DNA from: Acanthosepion esculentum
Taxonomy: Eukaryota > Mollusca > Cephalopoda > Sepiida > Sepiidae
Reading direction: 5' to 3'
Assembly: GCA_964036315.1 (NCBI GenBank)
Contig: OZ038507.1
Span: 57,851,045 to 57,915,044 of the forward strand
Length of the DNA stretch: 64,000 nt
Shown here one piece after another: positions 1 to 11,323 of this stretch. Every line of letters starts with the position of its first letter. The first letter of the stretch is position 1. The notes beneath the pieces were generated by a model. That model made no database searches. It was not told the DNA's origin and was given only the letters and a program-made list of their open reading frames with translations. Both the position numbers and the translations under genes were made by a program.

Positions 1-3000
1 CGACAAGATTTTTAGTATATATTCGTATGAATAGAATATGTATTCTTTGGTTTAGTTTGGTTTGTTTTACGGCATATCAACCCCAATGGGTTATTTAATG
101 CCGACAAGATTTTTAGTATATATTCGTATGAATAGAATATGTATTCTTTGGTTTAGTTTGGTTTGTTTTACGGCATATCAACCCCAATGGGTTATTTAAT
201 GCCGACAAGATTTTTAGTATATATTCGTATGAATAGAATATGTATTCTTTGGTTTAGTTTGGTTTGTTTTACGGCATATCAACCTCAATGGGTTATTTAA
301 TGCCGACAAGATTTTTAGTATATATTCGTATGAATAGAATATGTATTCTTTGGTTTAGTTTGGTTTGTTTTACGGCATATCAACCTCAATGGGTTATTTA
401 ATGCCGACAAGATTTTTAGTATATATTCGTATGAATAGAATATGTATTCTTTGGTTTAGTTTGGTTTGTTTTACGGCATATCAACCTCAAAGGGTTATTT
501 AATGCCGACAAGATTTTTAGTATATATTCGTATGAATAGAATATGTATTCTTTGGTTTAGTTTGGTTTGTTTTACGGCATATCAACCTCAATGGGTTATT
601 TAATGCCGACAAGATTTTTAGTATATATTCGTATGAATAGAATATGTATTCTTTGGTTTAGTTTGGTTTGTTTTACGGCATATCAACCTCAATGGGTTAT
701 TTAATGCCGACAAGATTTTTAGTATATATTCGTATGAATAGAATATGTATTCTTTGGTTTAGTTTGGTTTGTTTTACGGCATATCAACCTCAATGGGTTA
801 TTTAATGCCGACAAGATTTTTAGTATATATTCGTATGAATAGAATATGTATTCTTTGGTTTAGTTTGGTTTGTTTTACGGCATATCAACCTCAATGGGTT
901 ATTTAATGCCGACAAGATTTTTAGTATATATTCGTATGAATAGAATATGTATTCTTTGGTTTAGTTTGGTTTGTTTTACGGCATATCAACCTCAATGGGT
1001 TATTTAATGCCGACAAGATTTTTAGTATATATTCGTATGAATAGAATATGTATTCTTTGGTTTAGTTTGGTTTGTTTTACGGCATATCCACCTCAATGGG
1101 TTATTTAATGCCGACAAGATTTTTAGTATATATTCGTATGAATAGAATATGTATTCTTTGGTTTAGTTTGGTTTGTTTTACGGCATATCCACCTCAATGG
1201 GTTATTTAATGCCGACAAGATTTTTAGTATATATTCGTATGAATAGAATATGTATTCTTTGGTTTAGTTTGGTTTGTTTTACGGCATATCAACCTCAATA
1301 GGTTATTTAATGCCGACAAGATTTTTAGTATATATTCGTATGAATAGAATATGTATTCTTTGGTTTAGTTTGGTTTGTTTTACGGCATATCAACCTCAAT
1401 GGGTTATTTGATGCCGACAAGATTTTTAGTATATATTCGTATGAATAGAATATGTATTCTTTGGTTTAGTTTGGTTTGTTTTACGGCATATCAACCTCAA
1501 TGGGTTATTTAATGCCGACAAGATTTTTAGTATATATTCGTATGAATAGAATATGTATTCTTTGGTTTAGTTTGGTTTGTTTTACGGCATATCCACCTCA
1601 ATGGGTTATTTAATGCCGACAAGATTTTTAGTATATATTCGTATGAATAGAATATGTATTCTTTGGTTTAGTTTGGTTTGTTTTACGGCATATCAACCTC
1701 AATGGGTTATTTAATGCCGACAAGATTTTTAGTATATATTCGTATGAATAGAATATGTATTCTTTGGTTTAGTTTGGTTTGTTTTACGGCATATCAACCT
1801 CAATGGGTTATTTAATGCCGACAAGATTTTTAGTATATATTCGTATGAATAGAATATGTATTCTTTGGTTTAGTTTGGTTTGTTTTACGGCATATCAACC
1901 TCAATGGGTTATTTAATGCCGACAAGATTTTTAGTATATATTCGTATGAATAGAATATGTATTCTTTGGTTTAGTTTGGTTTGTTTTACGGCATATCAAC
2001 CTCAATGGGTTATTTAATGCCGACAAGATTTTTAGTATATATTCGTATGAATAGAATATGTATTCTTTGGTTTAGTTTGGTTTGTTTTACGGCATATCAA
2101 CCTCAATGGGTTATTTAATGCCGACAAGATTTTTAGTATATATTCGTATGAATAGAATATGTATTCTTTGGTTTAGTTTGGTTTGTTTTACGGCATATCA
2201 ACCTCAATGGGTTATTTAATGCCGACAAGATTTTTAGTATATATTCGTATGAATAGAATATGTATTCTTTGGTTTAGTTTGGTTTGTTTTACGGCATATC
2301 CACCTCAATGGGTTATTTAATGCCGACAAGATTTTTAGTATATATTCGTATGAATAGAATATGTATTCTTTGGTTTAGTTTGGTTTGTTTTACGGCATAT
2401 CAACCTCAATGGGTTATTTAATGCCGACAAGATTTTTAGTATATATTCGTATGAATAGAATATGTATTCTTTGGTTTAGTTTGGTTTGTTTTACGGCATA
2501 TCCACCTCAATGGGTTATTTAATGCCGACAAGATTTTTAGTATATATTCGTATGAATAGAATATGTATTCTTTGGTTTAGTTTGGTTTGTTTTACGGCAT
2601 ATCAACCTCAATGGGTTATTTAATGCCGACAAGATTTTTAGTATATATTCGTATGAATAGAATATGTATTCTTTGGTTTAGTTTGGTTTGTTTTACGGCA
2701 TATCAACCTCAATGGGTTATTTAATGCCGACAAGATTTTTAGTATATATTCGTATGAATAGAATATGTATTCTTTGGTTTAGTTTGGTTTGTTTTACGGC
2801 ATATCAACCTCAATGGGTTATTTAATGCCGACAAGATTTTTAGTATATATTCGTATGAATAGAATATGTATTCTTTGGTTTAGTTTGGTTTGTTTTACGG
2901 CATATCAACCTCAATGGGTTATTTAATGCCGACAAGATTTTTAGTATATATTCGTATGAATAGAATATGTATTCTTTGGTTTAGTTTGGTTTGTTTTACG

Positions 3001-6000
3001 GCATATCAACCTCAATGGGTTATTTAATGCCGACAAGATTTTTAGTATATATTCGTATGAATAGAATATGTATTCTTTGGTTTAGTTTGGTTTGTTTTAC
3101 GGCATATCAACCTCAATGGGTTATTTAATGCCGACAAGATTTTTAGTATATATTCGTATGAATAGAATATGTATTCTTTGGTTTAGTTTGGTTTGTTTTA
3201 CGGCATATCAACCTCAATGGGTTATTTAATGCCGACAAGATTTTTAGTATATATTCGTATGAATAGAATATGTATTCTTTGGTTTAGTTTGGTTTGTTTT
3301 ACGGCATATCAACCTCAATGGGTTATTTAATGCCGACAAGATTTTTAGTATATATTCGTATGAATAGAATATGTATTCTTTGGTTTAGTTTGGTTTGTTT
3401 TACGGCATATCAACCTCAATGGGTTATTTAATGCCGACAAGATTTTTAGTATATATTCGTATGAATAGAATATGTATTCTTTGGTTTAGTTTGGTTTGTT
3501 TTACGGCATATCAACCTCAATGGGTTATTTAATGCCGACAAGATTTTTAGTATATATTCGTATGAATAGAATATGTATTCTTTGGTTTAGTTTGGTTTGT
3601 TTTACGGCATATCCACCTCAATGGGTTATTTAATGCCGACAAGATTTTTAGTATATATTCGTATGAATAGAATATGTATTCTTTGGTTTAGTTTGGTTTG
3701 TTTTACGGCATATCAACCTCAATGGGTTATTTAATGCCGACAAGATTTTTAGTATATATTCGTATGAATAGAATATGTATTCTTTGGTTTAGTTTGGTTT
3801 GTTTTACGGCATATCCACCTCAATGGGTTATTTAATGCCGACAAGATTTTTAGTATATATTCGTATGAATAGAATATGTATTCTTTGGTTTAGTTTGGTT
3901 TGTTTTACGGCATATCCACCTCAATGGGTTATTTAATGCCGACAAGATTTTTAGTATATATTCGTATGAATAGAATATGTATTCTTTGGTTTAGTTTGGT
4001 TTGTTTTACGGCATATCAACCTCAATGGGTTATTTAATGCCGACAAGATTTTTAGTATTTATTCGTATGAATAGAATATGTATTCTTTGGTTTAGTTTGG
4101 TTTGTTTTACGGCATATCAACCTCAATGGGTTATTTGATGCCGACAAGATTTTTAGTATATATTCGTATGAATAGAATATGTATTCTTTGGTTTAGTTTG
4201 GTTTGTTTTACGGCATATCAACCTCAATGGGTTATTTAATGCCGACAAGATTTTTAGTATATATTCGTATGAATAGAATATGTATTCTTTGGTTTAATTT
4301 GGTTTGTTTTACGGCATATCCACCTCAATGGGTTATTTAATGCCGACAAGATTTTTAGTATATATTCGTATGAATAGAATATGTATTCTTTGGTTTAGTT
4401 TGGTTTGTTTTACGGCATATCAACCTCAATGGGTTATTTAATGCCGACAAGATTTTTAGTATATATTCGTATGAATAGAATATGTATTCTTTGGTTTAGT
4501 TTGGTTTGTTTTACGGCATATCAACCTCAATGGGTTATTTAATGCCGACAAGATTTTTAGTATATATTCGTATGAATAGAATATGTATTCTTTGGTTTAG
4601 TTTGGTTTGTTTTACGGCATATCAACCTCAATGGGTTATTTAATGCCGACAAGATTTTTAGTATATATTCGTATGAATAGAATATGTATTCTTTGGTTTA
4701 GTTTGGTTTGTTTTACGGCATATCAACCTCAATGGGTTATTTAATGCCGACAAGATTTTTAGTATATATTCGTATGAATAGAATATGTATTCTTTGGTTT
4801 AGTTTGGTTTGTTTTACGGCATATCAACCTCAATGGGTTATTTAATGCCGACAAGATTTTTAGTATATATTCGTATGAATAGAATATGTATTCTTTGGTT
4901 TAGTTTGGTTTGTTTTACGGCATATCCACCTCAATGGGTTATTTAATGCCGACAAGATTTTTAGTATATATTCGTATGAATAGAATATGTATTCTTTGGT
5001 TTAGTTTGGTTTGTTTTACGGCATATCAACCTCAATGGGTTATTTAATGCCGACAAGATTTTTAGTATATATTCGTATGAATAGAATATGTATTCTTTGG
5101 TTTAGTTTGGTTTGTTTTACGGCATATCCACCTCAATGGGTTATTTAATGCCGACAAGATTTTTAGTATATATTCGTATGAATAGAATATGTATTCTTTG
5201 GTTTAGTTTGGTTTGTTTTACGGCATATCAACCTCAATGGGTTATTTAATGCCGACAAGATTTTTAGTATATATTCGTATGAATAGAATATGTATTCTTT
5301 GGTTTAGTTTGGTTTGTTTTACGGCATATCAACCTCAATGGGTTATTTAATGCCGACAAGATTTTTAGTATATATTCGTATGAATAGAATATGTATTCTT
5401 TGGTTTAGTTTGGTTTGTTTTACGGCATATCAACCTCAATGGGTTATTTAATGCCGACAAGATTTTTAGTATATATTCGTATGAATAGAATATGTATTCT
5501 TTGGTTTAGTTTGGTTTGTTTTACGGCATATCAACCTCAATGGGTTATTTAATGCCGACAAGATTTTTAGTATATATTCGTATGAATAGAATATGTATTC
5601 TTTGGTTTAGTTTGGTTTGTTTTACAGCATATCAACCTCAATGGGTTATTTAATGCCGACAAGATTTTTAGTATATATTCGTATGAATAGAATATGTATT
5701 CTTTGGTTTAGTTTGGTTTGTTTTACGGCATATCAACCTCAATGGGTTATTTAATGCCGACAAGATTTTTAGTATATATTCGTATGAATAGAATATGTAT
5801 TCTTTGGTTTAGTTTGGTTTGTTTTACGGCATATCAACCTCAATGGGTTATTTAATGCCGACAAGATTTTTAGTATATATTCGTATGAATAGAATATGTA
5901 TTCTTTGGTTTAGTTTGGTTTGTTTTACGGCATATCAACCTCAATGGGTTATTTAATGCCGACAAGATTTTTAGTATATATTCGTATGAATAGAATATGT

Positions 6001-6363
6001 ATTCTTTGGTTTAGTTTGGTTTGTTTTACGGCATATCAACCTCAATGGGTTATTTAATGCCGACAAGATTTTTAGTATATATTCGTATGAATAGAATATG
6101 TATTCTTTGGTTTAGTTTGGTTTGTTTTACGGCATATCAACCTCAATGGGTTATTTAATGCCGACAAGATTTTTAGTATATATTCGTATGAATAGAATAT
6201 GTATTCTTTGGTTTAGTTTGGTTTGTTTTACGGCATATCAACCTCAATGGGTTATTTAATGCCGACAAGATTTTTAGTATATATTCGTATGAATAGAATA
6301 TGTATTCTTTGGTTTAGTTTGGTTTGTTTTACGGCATATCAACCTCAATGGGTTATTTAATGC
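1..6363 (+). repeat. 101-bp satellite array (63 units)
   Basis: A tandem array of an AT-rich 101-bp monomer. Unit starts (CGACAAGATT) fall at 1, 102, 203, 1011 and 5051, so 63 consecutive units carry no insertion or deletion. Differences are rare single substitutions: CAACC/CCACC near monomer position 79, TTTAATGC/TTTGATGC near position 97, and CCCCAA instead of CCTCAA in units 1-2. The array enters from the left window edge, so its true length is unknown. Each monomer contains short dyads (TATTC-GTAT-GAATA and GAATA-TG-TATTC) and a GGCAT...ATGCC inverted pair near its end. It has no coding potential. Very low divergence suggests recent homogenisation. Confidence 0.97.
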
Positions 6364-6525
6364 CAGTAAGATGTTTAAGACAGATTCGTACCAATAAAAT
6401 ATGTTTTCTTTGGTTTAGTTTGGTTTATTTTGCTTTACGGAATATCAAGCTCAGTGGGTTATTTAATCATGTCAAGATTTTACGGGTAGGTTCATAAGAA
6501 TAGAATATGTATTCTCTGCAATTTG
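6364..6525 (+). repeat. Degenerate edge of the 101-bp satellite
   Basis: The 64th unit begins at the expected phase but reads CAGTAAGATGTTTAAGAC and carries many substitutions plus a short insertion (TTTATTTTGCTTTACGG). A partial 65th unit (from ATGTCAAGATTTTACGGG to AATATGTATTCTCTG) is still more diverged. Sudden decay at an array boundary beside homogeneous units is the usual pattern when unequal crossing-over refreshes the interior but not the edge. Confidence 0.9.
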
Positions 6526-6673
6526 TAGATCAGATTTCATTGACGTCATTTTATAAAGAGATTTTTTGTCGAGTTTCAAATATATTACCGTTATTTTTTA
6601 AAAAATGTCGTGCTGGTATTTTAACTATAAAAACTTATTTTTATATGTTCATAATATATCCACCGCAGTTTGA

Positions 6674-6845
6674 GGTTGAACTATTTGCTGGGACCCTAAC
6701 AAGTGCTGCCACCCCGAACAGGGTGGACATAGGAAGAACAGCAATTAAGAGGTGGTTCCCCGCTTTTTAAAACATCCTGATGAGAGGCTTTGTTGCCGGA
6801 TGTAGATTATCATCATACCCAGGACGTCTCATTGGGGTGGGGTCT
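6674..6845 (+). repeat. Dispersed repeat, unknown class, copy 1
   Basis: This stretch (TTTGCTGGGACCCTAAC ... GGTGGTTCC ... CATACCCAGGACGTCTC) recurs in reverse orientation at about 14092-14278 with moderate divergence. Shared blocks include CAGCAATTAAGAGGTGGTTCC (one base longer than quoted in full elsewhere), GGGTGGAC and TACCCAGGACG. It has no open frame of note and no recognisable terminal repeat, so I cannot assign it to a transposon class. Confidence 0.65.
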
Positions 6846-6975
6846 AACCCCTCTGAAGAGGTGGAGTCGACGTATTCCGAAGCCCCAGCCGACATGAAGT
6901 CACAAACTCGTATTTACAAAATTTACAAGTTTTACTGTTACCTGATGTCCGGTGAACATCTATAATTAGTAATGA

Positions 6976-7471
6976 ACATTATTTAAATTATTCGGACTAT
7001 TGTCCTCATCTTTGTCTCCATATTTATTACAACGTTTCAGCCGTTGTACGCTCCGGCCTTCTTCAGGTGGTTGGAATGTCGAACTGAACCCTTTATTTCG
7101 CTCACTGGTTGCTGAAGACATTAGGTTTATAATACCCATAAATTCATACACAGATGACACATGGTACAGTGGATAAAGGCGTTAGTTAGATCCAGTGACA
7201 GCACCCAAAGTGTGTGGGTTCAATACCCGGTTAAGGTAGTGGAGAACTTGGAGAGGGGAATTAACAGGAGATAACTGATAACTGACATACATTAAACATG
7301 ACACGTGGAACTAGAACAGTCTACCCCAGTGAGCGAAATAAAGGGTTCAGTTCGACATTGCAACCACCTGACGACCGAAACGTTGTAATAAATATGGCGA
7401 CAAAGATGTGGACAATAGTCCGAATAATGTAAATAATGTACATAATAATACCTCATCTCAGAAATATAGAC
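6976..7471. mobile_element. Fold-back composite element with 14-bp target duplication
   Basis: Two inverted arms lie at about 6976-7108 and 7323-7441. For example, GAACCCTTTATTTCGCTCAC on the left is mirrored by GTGAGCGAAATAAAGGGTTC on the right, and both arms carry the GGACTATTGTCC/GGACAATAGTCC and CGTTTC/GAAACG blocks. A tRNA-like SINE sits between them. The whole unit is flanked by the direct repeat ATAATTAGTAATGA (6962-6975 and 7472-7485), consistent with a single insertion event. Inverted arms combined with a long target duplication recall Penelope-like elements or twin-primed LINE insertions. No protein domain is present to decide between them. Confidence 0.7.
7155..7262 (+). mobile_element. 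tRNA-derived SINE (Pol III promoter boxes)
   Basis: An A-box match TGGTACAGTGG (7162-7172) fits TRGYNNARNGG. A B-box-like GGTTCAATACC (7217-7227) has one mismatch to GGTTCRANTCC. The 55-bp distance and the flanking tRNA-like sequence (GGATAAAGGCGTTAG, then CCCGGTTAAGG) fit a tRNA-derived SINE head. It has no acceptor-stem pairing good enough for a tRNA gene. It lies in the loop of the fold-back element at 6976-7471 and shares that element's target duplication, so it may be part of it. Confidence 0.6.
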
Positions 7472-7485
7472 ATAATTAGTAATGA

Positions 7486-8057
7486 CTCGTTAAGTTTAAA
7501 TAATTTAAAACGTATTTAAAATGTTAGGATGTTTGGCACAGGGATGCAGTGTTTGCAGCGTTTTGATTGGATTGAATTCACGAAACAAATTCATCACTCT
7601 TCAACAGGCGACTTTGAACGATGGGTATGTCGGTGTAAATGCAAGCCACTGCATAAAGTACTACATTAATATGAACTGAAATTTTATCCCGCAAAAAAAA
7701 TTCAAAGAAAAGAAATCAGATACGCGTGTAGGTAAGATAAAAAAAAAAAATTGCCGCTGATTTTTCATTGCGTTAAGTATTACAGTAGCTATGTTTAGTT
7801 TCCGGTCCCAACCGGAAGTAGGACAATGCACCTATGGCAGTCACGTTATCTACGGCTAGTTCAGACGTTTTTTCATTCTAATTTCCGGCTTTAAGTTTCG
7901 AGTTTTATGGAATTCTGCTTTTTATTTCTCCACCCCCCCCTTATTTCCACAACTCAGGATTTTAAGATGAACTGCAAAAACAGATTCAAGGTAATTATAC
8001 CAAATGAAATTTGGTTTTTATTATTGTTGCTATTGGTCTTATTCGTTATTTGTGTCA
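7486..8057. other. Unassigned AT-rich spacer
   Basis: No gene or repeat family is recognised. The stretch holds short A-runs (7694-7702 and 7739-7750), a C-run near 7931, and a local CCGGTCCCAACCGG inverted repeat near 7802. Short open frames begin near 7907 but run straight into the pyrimidine tract and have no protein-like composition. Confidence 0.6.
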
Positions 8058-9705
8058 GCCATCTTTTTTTTTTTGCCCAATCTTTTCTTTGCTTCTTCGT
8101 CGTATCTACTTCTTTCTTTCTTTTTTATCTTTTTCTTTTCTTTTCCTTTTCTCTTCTTGCTTTTACTTCTTTTCTATTCTTCTATTTTTCTTCTTCAAAG
8201 TTTTTTTTATTTCCTTTTTTATCCTTCGCGTCTCTCATATGTCTTATTTTCCTTTTCATCTTTTCTTTTTCTTTTTTCTTCAAAGTTTGTCTTTGTTTTC
8301 CATCTTTTGCTTCTTTTCTTCTTCCTTTCACATCGTTTGCTTTTCTTTTTCTTTCTTTCTTTGTTTTTTTTTATTCCCCATTTCTTTCTTTTTCATTCAT
8401 CATCTACTTTTTTTCCCATGTTTCTTTTACAAGGACATTTTTTTTTCTCCATCATTTACTATTTTTTCTTCTTCAAAGTTTCTTTCATTTTTTTATATTT
8501 TACTTACCTTTTTCTTTTTTTCTTCTTCATGGCCTTCCTATTTCTGCTTTCTTTTTTATTTTCAAGTTCTTTCATTATTTTTTTATTACTCTTCATTTAT
8601 TTTTTGTTATTTTCTGCGTACTCCTTTCTTTTCAATTTCTTTCTTTTTTACCATTTATTTATTTATTTGATATCTTTTAGTTATTTTCCTCTTTTTCTTT
8701 TTCTTGGTGTTATCTTTTCTTCTGAAATTCCTCTTCGCTTTCTTCAGCTTTTGCGTTTTATTTTCCTCTTTTTCTTGAGCTTTTCATATTCTTCTTCTCG
8801 GTGTGTTCTTTCGTTTTGGCTTTCATGTTCTTTTTCTTCGACTTTTCAAATTCTTCTTCTTCTTTTCTTCTCCTTCTTTTCTTTGATATTTTCTTTCTTT
8901 TTCTTTTCCTTCAGCTTTTCTTCTTCTTGGTATTATCTTTTCTTTTAAATTTCCTCTTCTCTTTCTTCAGCTTTTTTAAACTTTCCTCTGTTTCTTGAGC
9001 ATTACAAAGTCTTCTTCTTCTCCTTCTCTTCCTCGATATTCTCATTTCTTTTTTATTTCTTTTTCTTTTCCTTCAGCTTTGCTTTTTCTTCTTCTTCTCC
9101 TCGGTTTTTTCTTTCCTTTTTCTTTTCCTCCAGCTTTTAAAATTTTTCTTCTTCTTTTTCTTCTTCTTCTTCACTTCGATATTTTTTATTTTTTATTTGT
9201 TTTCTTTTCCTTCTGCTTTTCTTCTTCTTCTTCTTCTTCTTCTTCTTCTGCTTTCTCTCCTTCTTCTTCTTGGTGTTATCTTTTTAAACTTTCCTCTTCT
9301 CTTTCTTCAGATTTTTTTTTAACTTTTCTCGTTTACCTGAGCATTTCAAATTCTTCTTCTCGTTGGTATTATTATTCTTCTCCTCCTCCTCCTCCTCGGT
9401 ATTTTCTTTCCTTTTTAATTATTTTTCTTTTCCTTCGGCTTTTCTTCTTCTCTTTCATTTTGCCTTTTCTCTTATTTTTTCCTTCAGCTTTTTAAATTCT
9501 TTTTCTCGATGTTCACTTTTATTTTTGGCTTTCATCTTTTTCTTCAGAATTTCAACTGCTTCTTCTTTTTCTTCTCTGTGTCCTCTTTACTTTTGACTTT
9601 CCCCTTCTTGTTCTTGTTGTCCTTCTTCTTCTTCTCGTCATTCTTCTTCTTCTTCTTCTTTTAGTTTTCCCCTTCTTCTCCATCATCCTTTTCAATTTCT
9701 TCTAA
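8058..9705 (+). repeat. Long polypyrimidine (C/T) tract
   Basis: For about 1.65 kb the plus strand is overwhelmingly T and C: runs of CTTTTTC, TTCTTC and TCCTTC, with (TTC)n near 9215-9250 and (TCC)n near 9379-9397. Scattered GGTGTTATC or GGTATT words recur about every 100-250 bp, for example near 8705, 8929, 9271 and 9366. The tract may therefore be a decayed minisatellite and not random drift. Long open frames here translate to Phe/Ser/Leu only and result from missing purines, so I do not call them genes. Confidence 0.85.
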
Positions 9706-10314
9706 CTTTTCTGTTGTTATCTTCTCATTATTATTCACCCTCCTTTTGCTTGTATGCTGCATTTTTTCTTTCTTTCTTTTATTTTTTTACTTTTTACCCC
9801 CATAACAACAACAAAACGATCACATCACACTCTCCCTGCTCCCCTCTTCTTACCATTTACTTATATTTCCGACGTTTACAGTATATTTTTAACAATGTCC
9901 CCATGATTTGTTTTTATCTTGGTAATTCTTGAAAGATGTGTATCTTTTGCCCGTTGGAATTTTTTGTTTTCCGCTATCGCAATTTCATTCGAGTCAATAG
10001 AAAAAAAGAAAATCTCACATTGGCCTGAATACCTTTCAGAATCTTATGACAAACCCAAATTACAAAAAATCTTCGAACGCAATGAACCTCATTTGGATCT
10101 TGCATACAGAAACAATTTTGCCGTACACATTTCGCTTTTTATATGCAACATATTAATGCGTCTTCCATAATTCACGATTCATTTCCGTTTTGACGTTCCG
10201 CATTTTATATACTTCCATTTTCCCCCGCTATGTCTTGTGGGTGTTGCACTGTCTTCCTGCTTTTTCTATCTTTCGTTTCGATAATCATTCTCAGTTTTCA
10301 TATTTGATTTAGAT
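9706..10314. other. Unassigned spacer
   Basis: No gene, domain or repeat family is recognised. A frame at 9919-10170 (83 codons) is open and has mixed composition, but it lacks any motif I know and has no flanking gene signals, so I do not call it coding. Confidence 0.5.

Positions 10315-10350
<36 letters not shown>
10315..10350 (+). repeat. (AAT)n microsatellite
   Basis: About 12 uninterrupted AAT triplets lie immediately before a cluster of LINE ORF fragments. LINEs of this type often end in (AAT)n tails. This tract could be the tail of an older insertion, though the adjoining fragments point the other way relative to a normal tail. Confidence 0.95.
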
Positions 10351-10351
<1 letters not shown>

Positions 10352-10359
10352 TTAACCTG

Positions 10360-10945
10360 AAAAAATGTGTTAACTCGAATAACGAGAAATTATTCATCAC
10401 ACATACTGAAAAGAAGATTGGCTGATGATCTTTGTCAAAGAACATGCAAGAATGAAAAAACATTATTCAGTAATAAAGGAAGCCAACAAATTCAAAAGAG
10501 AATCTCATGTGGGGGAAGAATTGCAGATAAACCATAATTCACCTGCTGCAGCGTCAAAGAACCTAAAAAAGAAAGCAAATGCAATGTATCAAATGCAAAA
10601 AAAAACGATTGCAAGATAAGCATCTTCGTGGTCAATAGTCTGCCGTACCAAACAAGCCGATTAAGACAAACCCGGTACCAATCAGTGGCTATGTGGTGCA
10701 AGATTAAAATCTGAAACCGAAGGTTTTATTCTTGCTGCACAGGTGATCGATGCTTGCTAACTAGAAATTACCAAACACACGTACTGAATAATTATGTTAA
10801 CGCGAAATGGAGATTCTGGGAGAAATATCCAGAACCAATTGACCATTTTGCATCAAGTTGCGCAGAGTTAACACCAACTGAATATAAAAGTCGGCATGGT
10901 AGAGTGGGAAACTGTAAAATATGCAACTTTTACAGTGATTAAAGA
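10360..10945 (+). pseudogene. LINE ORF2 3'-region fragment, copy 1
   Basis: Plus-strand frames match the segment downstream of the reverse transcriptase in LINE proteins I recognise from molluscs and cnidarians. The order is a Lys-rich linker (ANKFKRE ... KNLKKKANAMYQMQ, 10485-10600), then LKSETEGFILAAQ (about 10704-10743), then a frameshift, then LTRNYQTHVLNN and a knuckle region ending DHFASSCAELTPTEYKSRHG (10754-10930). The first two knuckle cysteines have become tryptophan (KWRFW where the family has C-x2-C), while H-x4-C survives. Several stops and frame changes are present. A stray TRNYSSHILK at 10382-10411 shows another partial copy just upstream. It is a dead fragment with no endonuclease or RT core. 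Confidence 0.7.
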
Positions 10946-11240
10946 AGTGCAAATAAACCGTAATACACCGACTGCAGTGAAAAAGAACCTAAAAAAGAAA
11001 CCAAAAACTAATCCAATGTACCAATTGCAGTAACAAAGGCAAGACAAGTCATCCCATAGTCAATACTCAGTCAGTACCAAAAAAGCTGGTGTAGACAAAC
11101 GCCCGTACCCATCAGTGGTTGCGTAGGGCAGTGTCAAAGGCTGAAACCGAATGTTACATTCTTGCTACAAATGACCAATGCTTGCTAACTAGAAATTACC
11201 GAGCACACATACGGAAAAATTGTGTTAACCCAAAATGCAG
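10935..11240 (+). pseudogene. LINE ORF2 3'-region fragment, copy 2
   Basis: This is a second, shorter copy of the same LINE segment, about 430 bp downstream of the first. VQINRNTPTAVKKNLKKKP begins near 10947, followed after stops by TNARTHQWLRR-like codons, KAETECYILATNDQ (about 11138-11180) and LTRNYRAHIRKNCVNPKC, where it breaks off at the start of a Tigger element. Here the cysteine lost in copy 1 is kept (NPKC). The pair looks like a local tandem duplication within one dead LINE. Confidence 0.65.
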
Positions 11241-11323
11241 TTTATCGTTTTTTTGTTAACCATCGTTCAGTTGCAGCTTCGTTCGTGGATTACTCATCAG
11301 ATGTTTCGTGCTCAGTAAAGATA

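Noticed and set aside
1..6363. CRISPR-like array
   Set aside because: Whole 101-bp units are identical with no unique spacers, and the setting is eukaryotic.
1..6363. CENP-B box in the 101-bp monomer
   Set aside because: I looked for a TTCG...A--CGGG-like pattern because Tigger/CENP-B relatives are present, but only an isolated ATTCGTATGAA occurs, without the second half.
7907..9596. Long overlapping frames up to 314 codons in the pyrimidine tract
   Set aside because: Several frames are open at once because stop codons need purines. The products are Phe/Ser/Leu strings without domain features.
9919..10170. 83-codon plus-strand frame of mixed composition as a host exon
   Set aside because: No motif, no splice or promoter evidence and no related copy in the window. 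It is within chance expectation.
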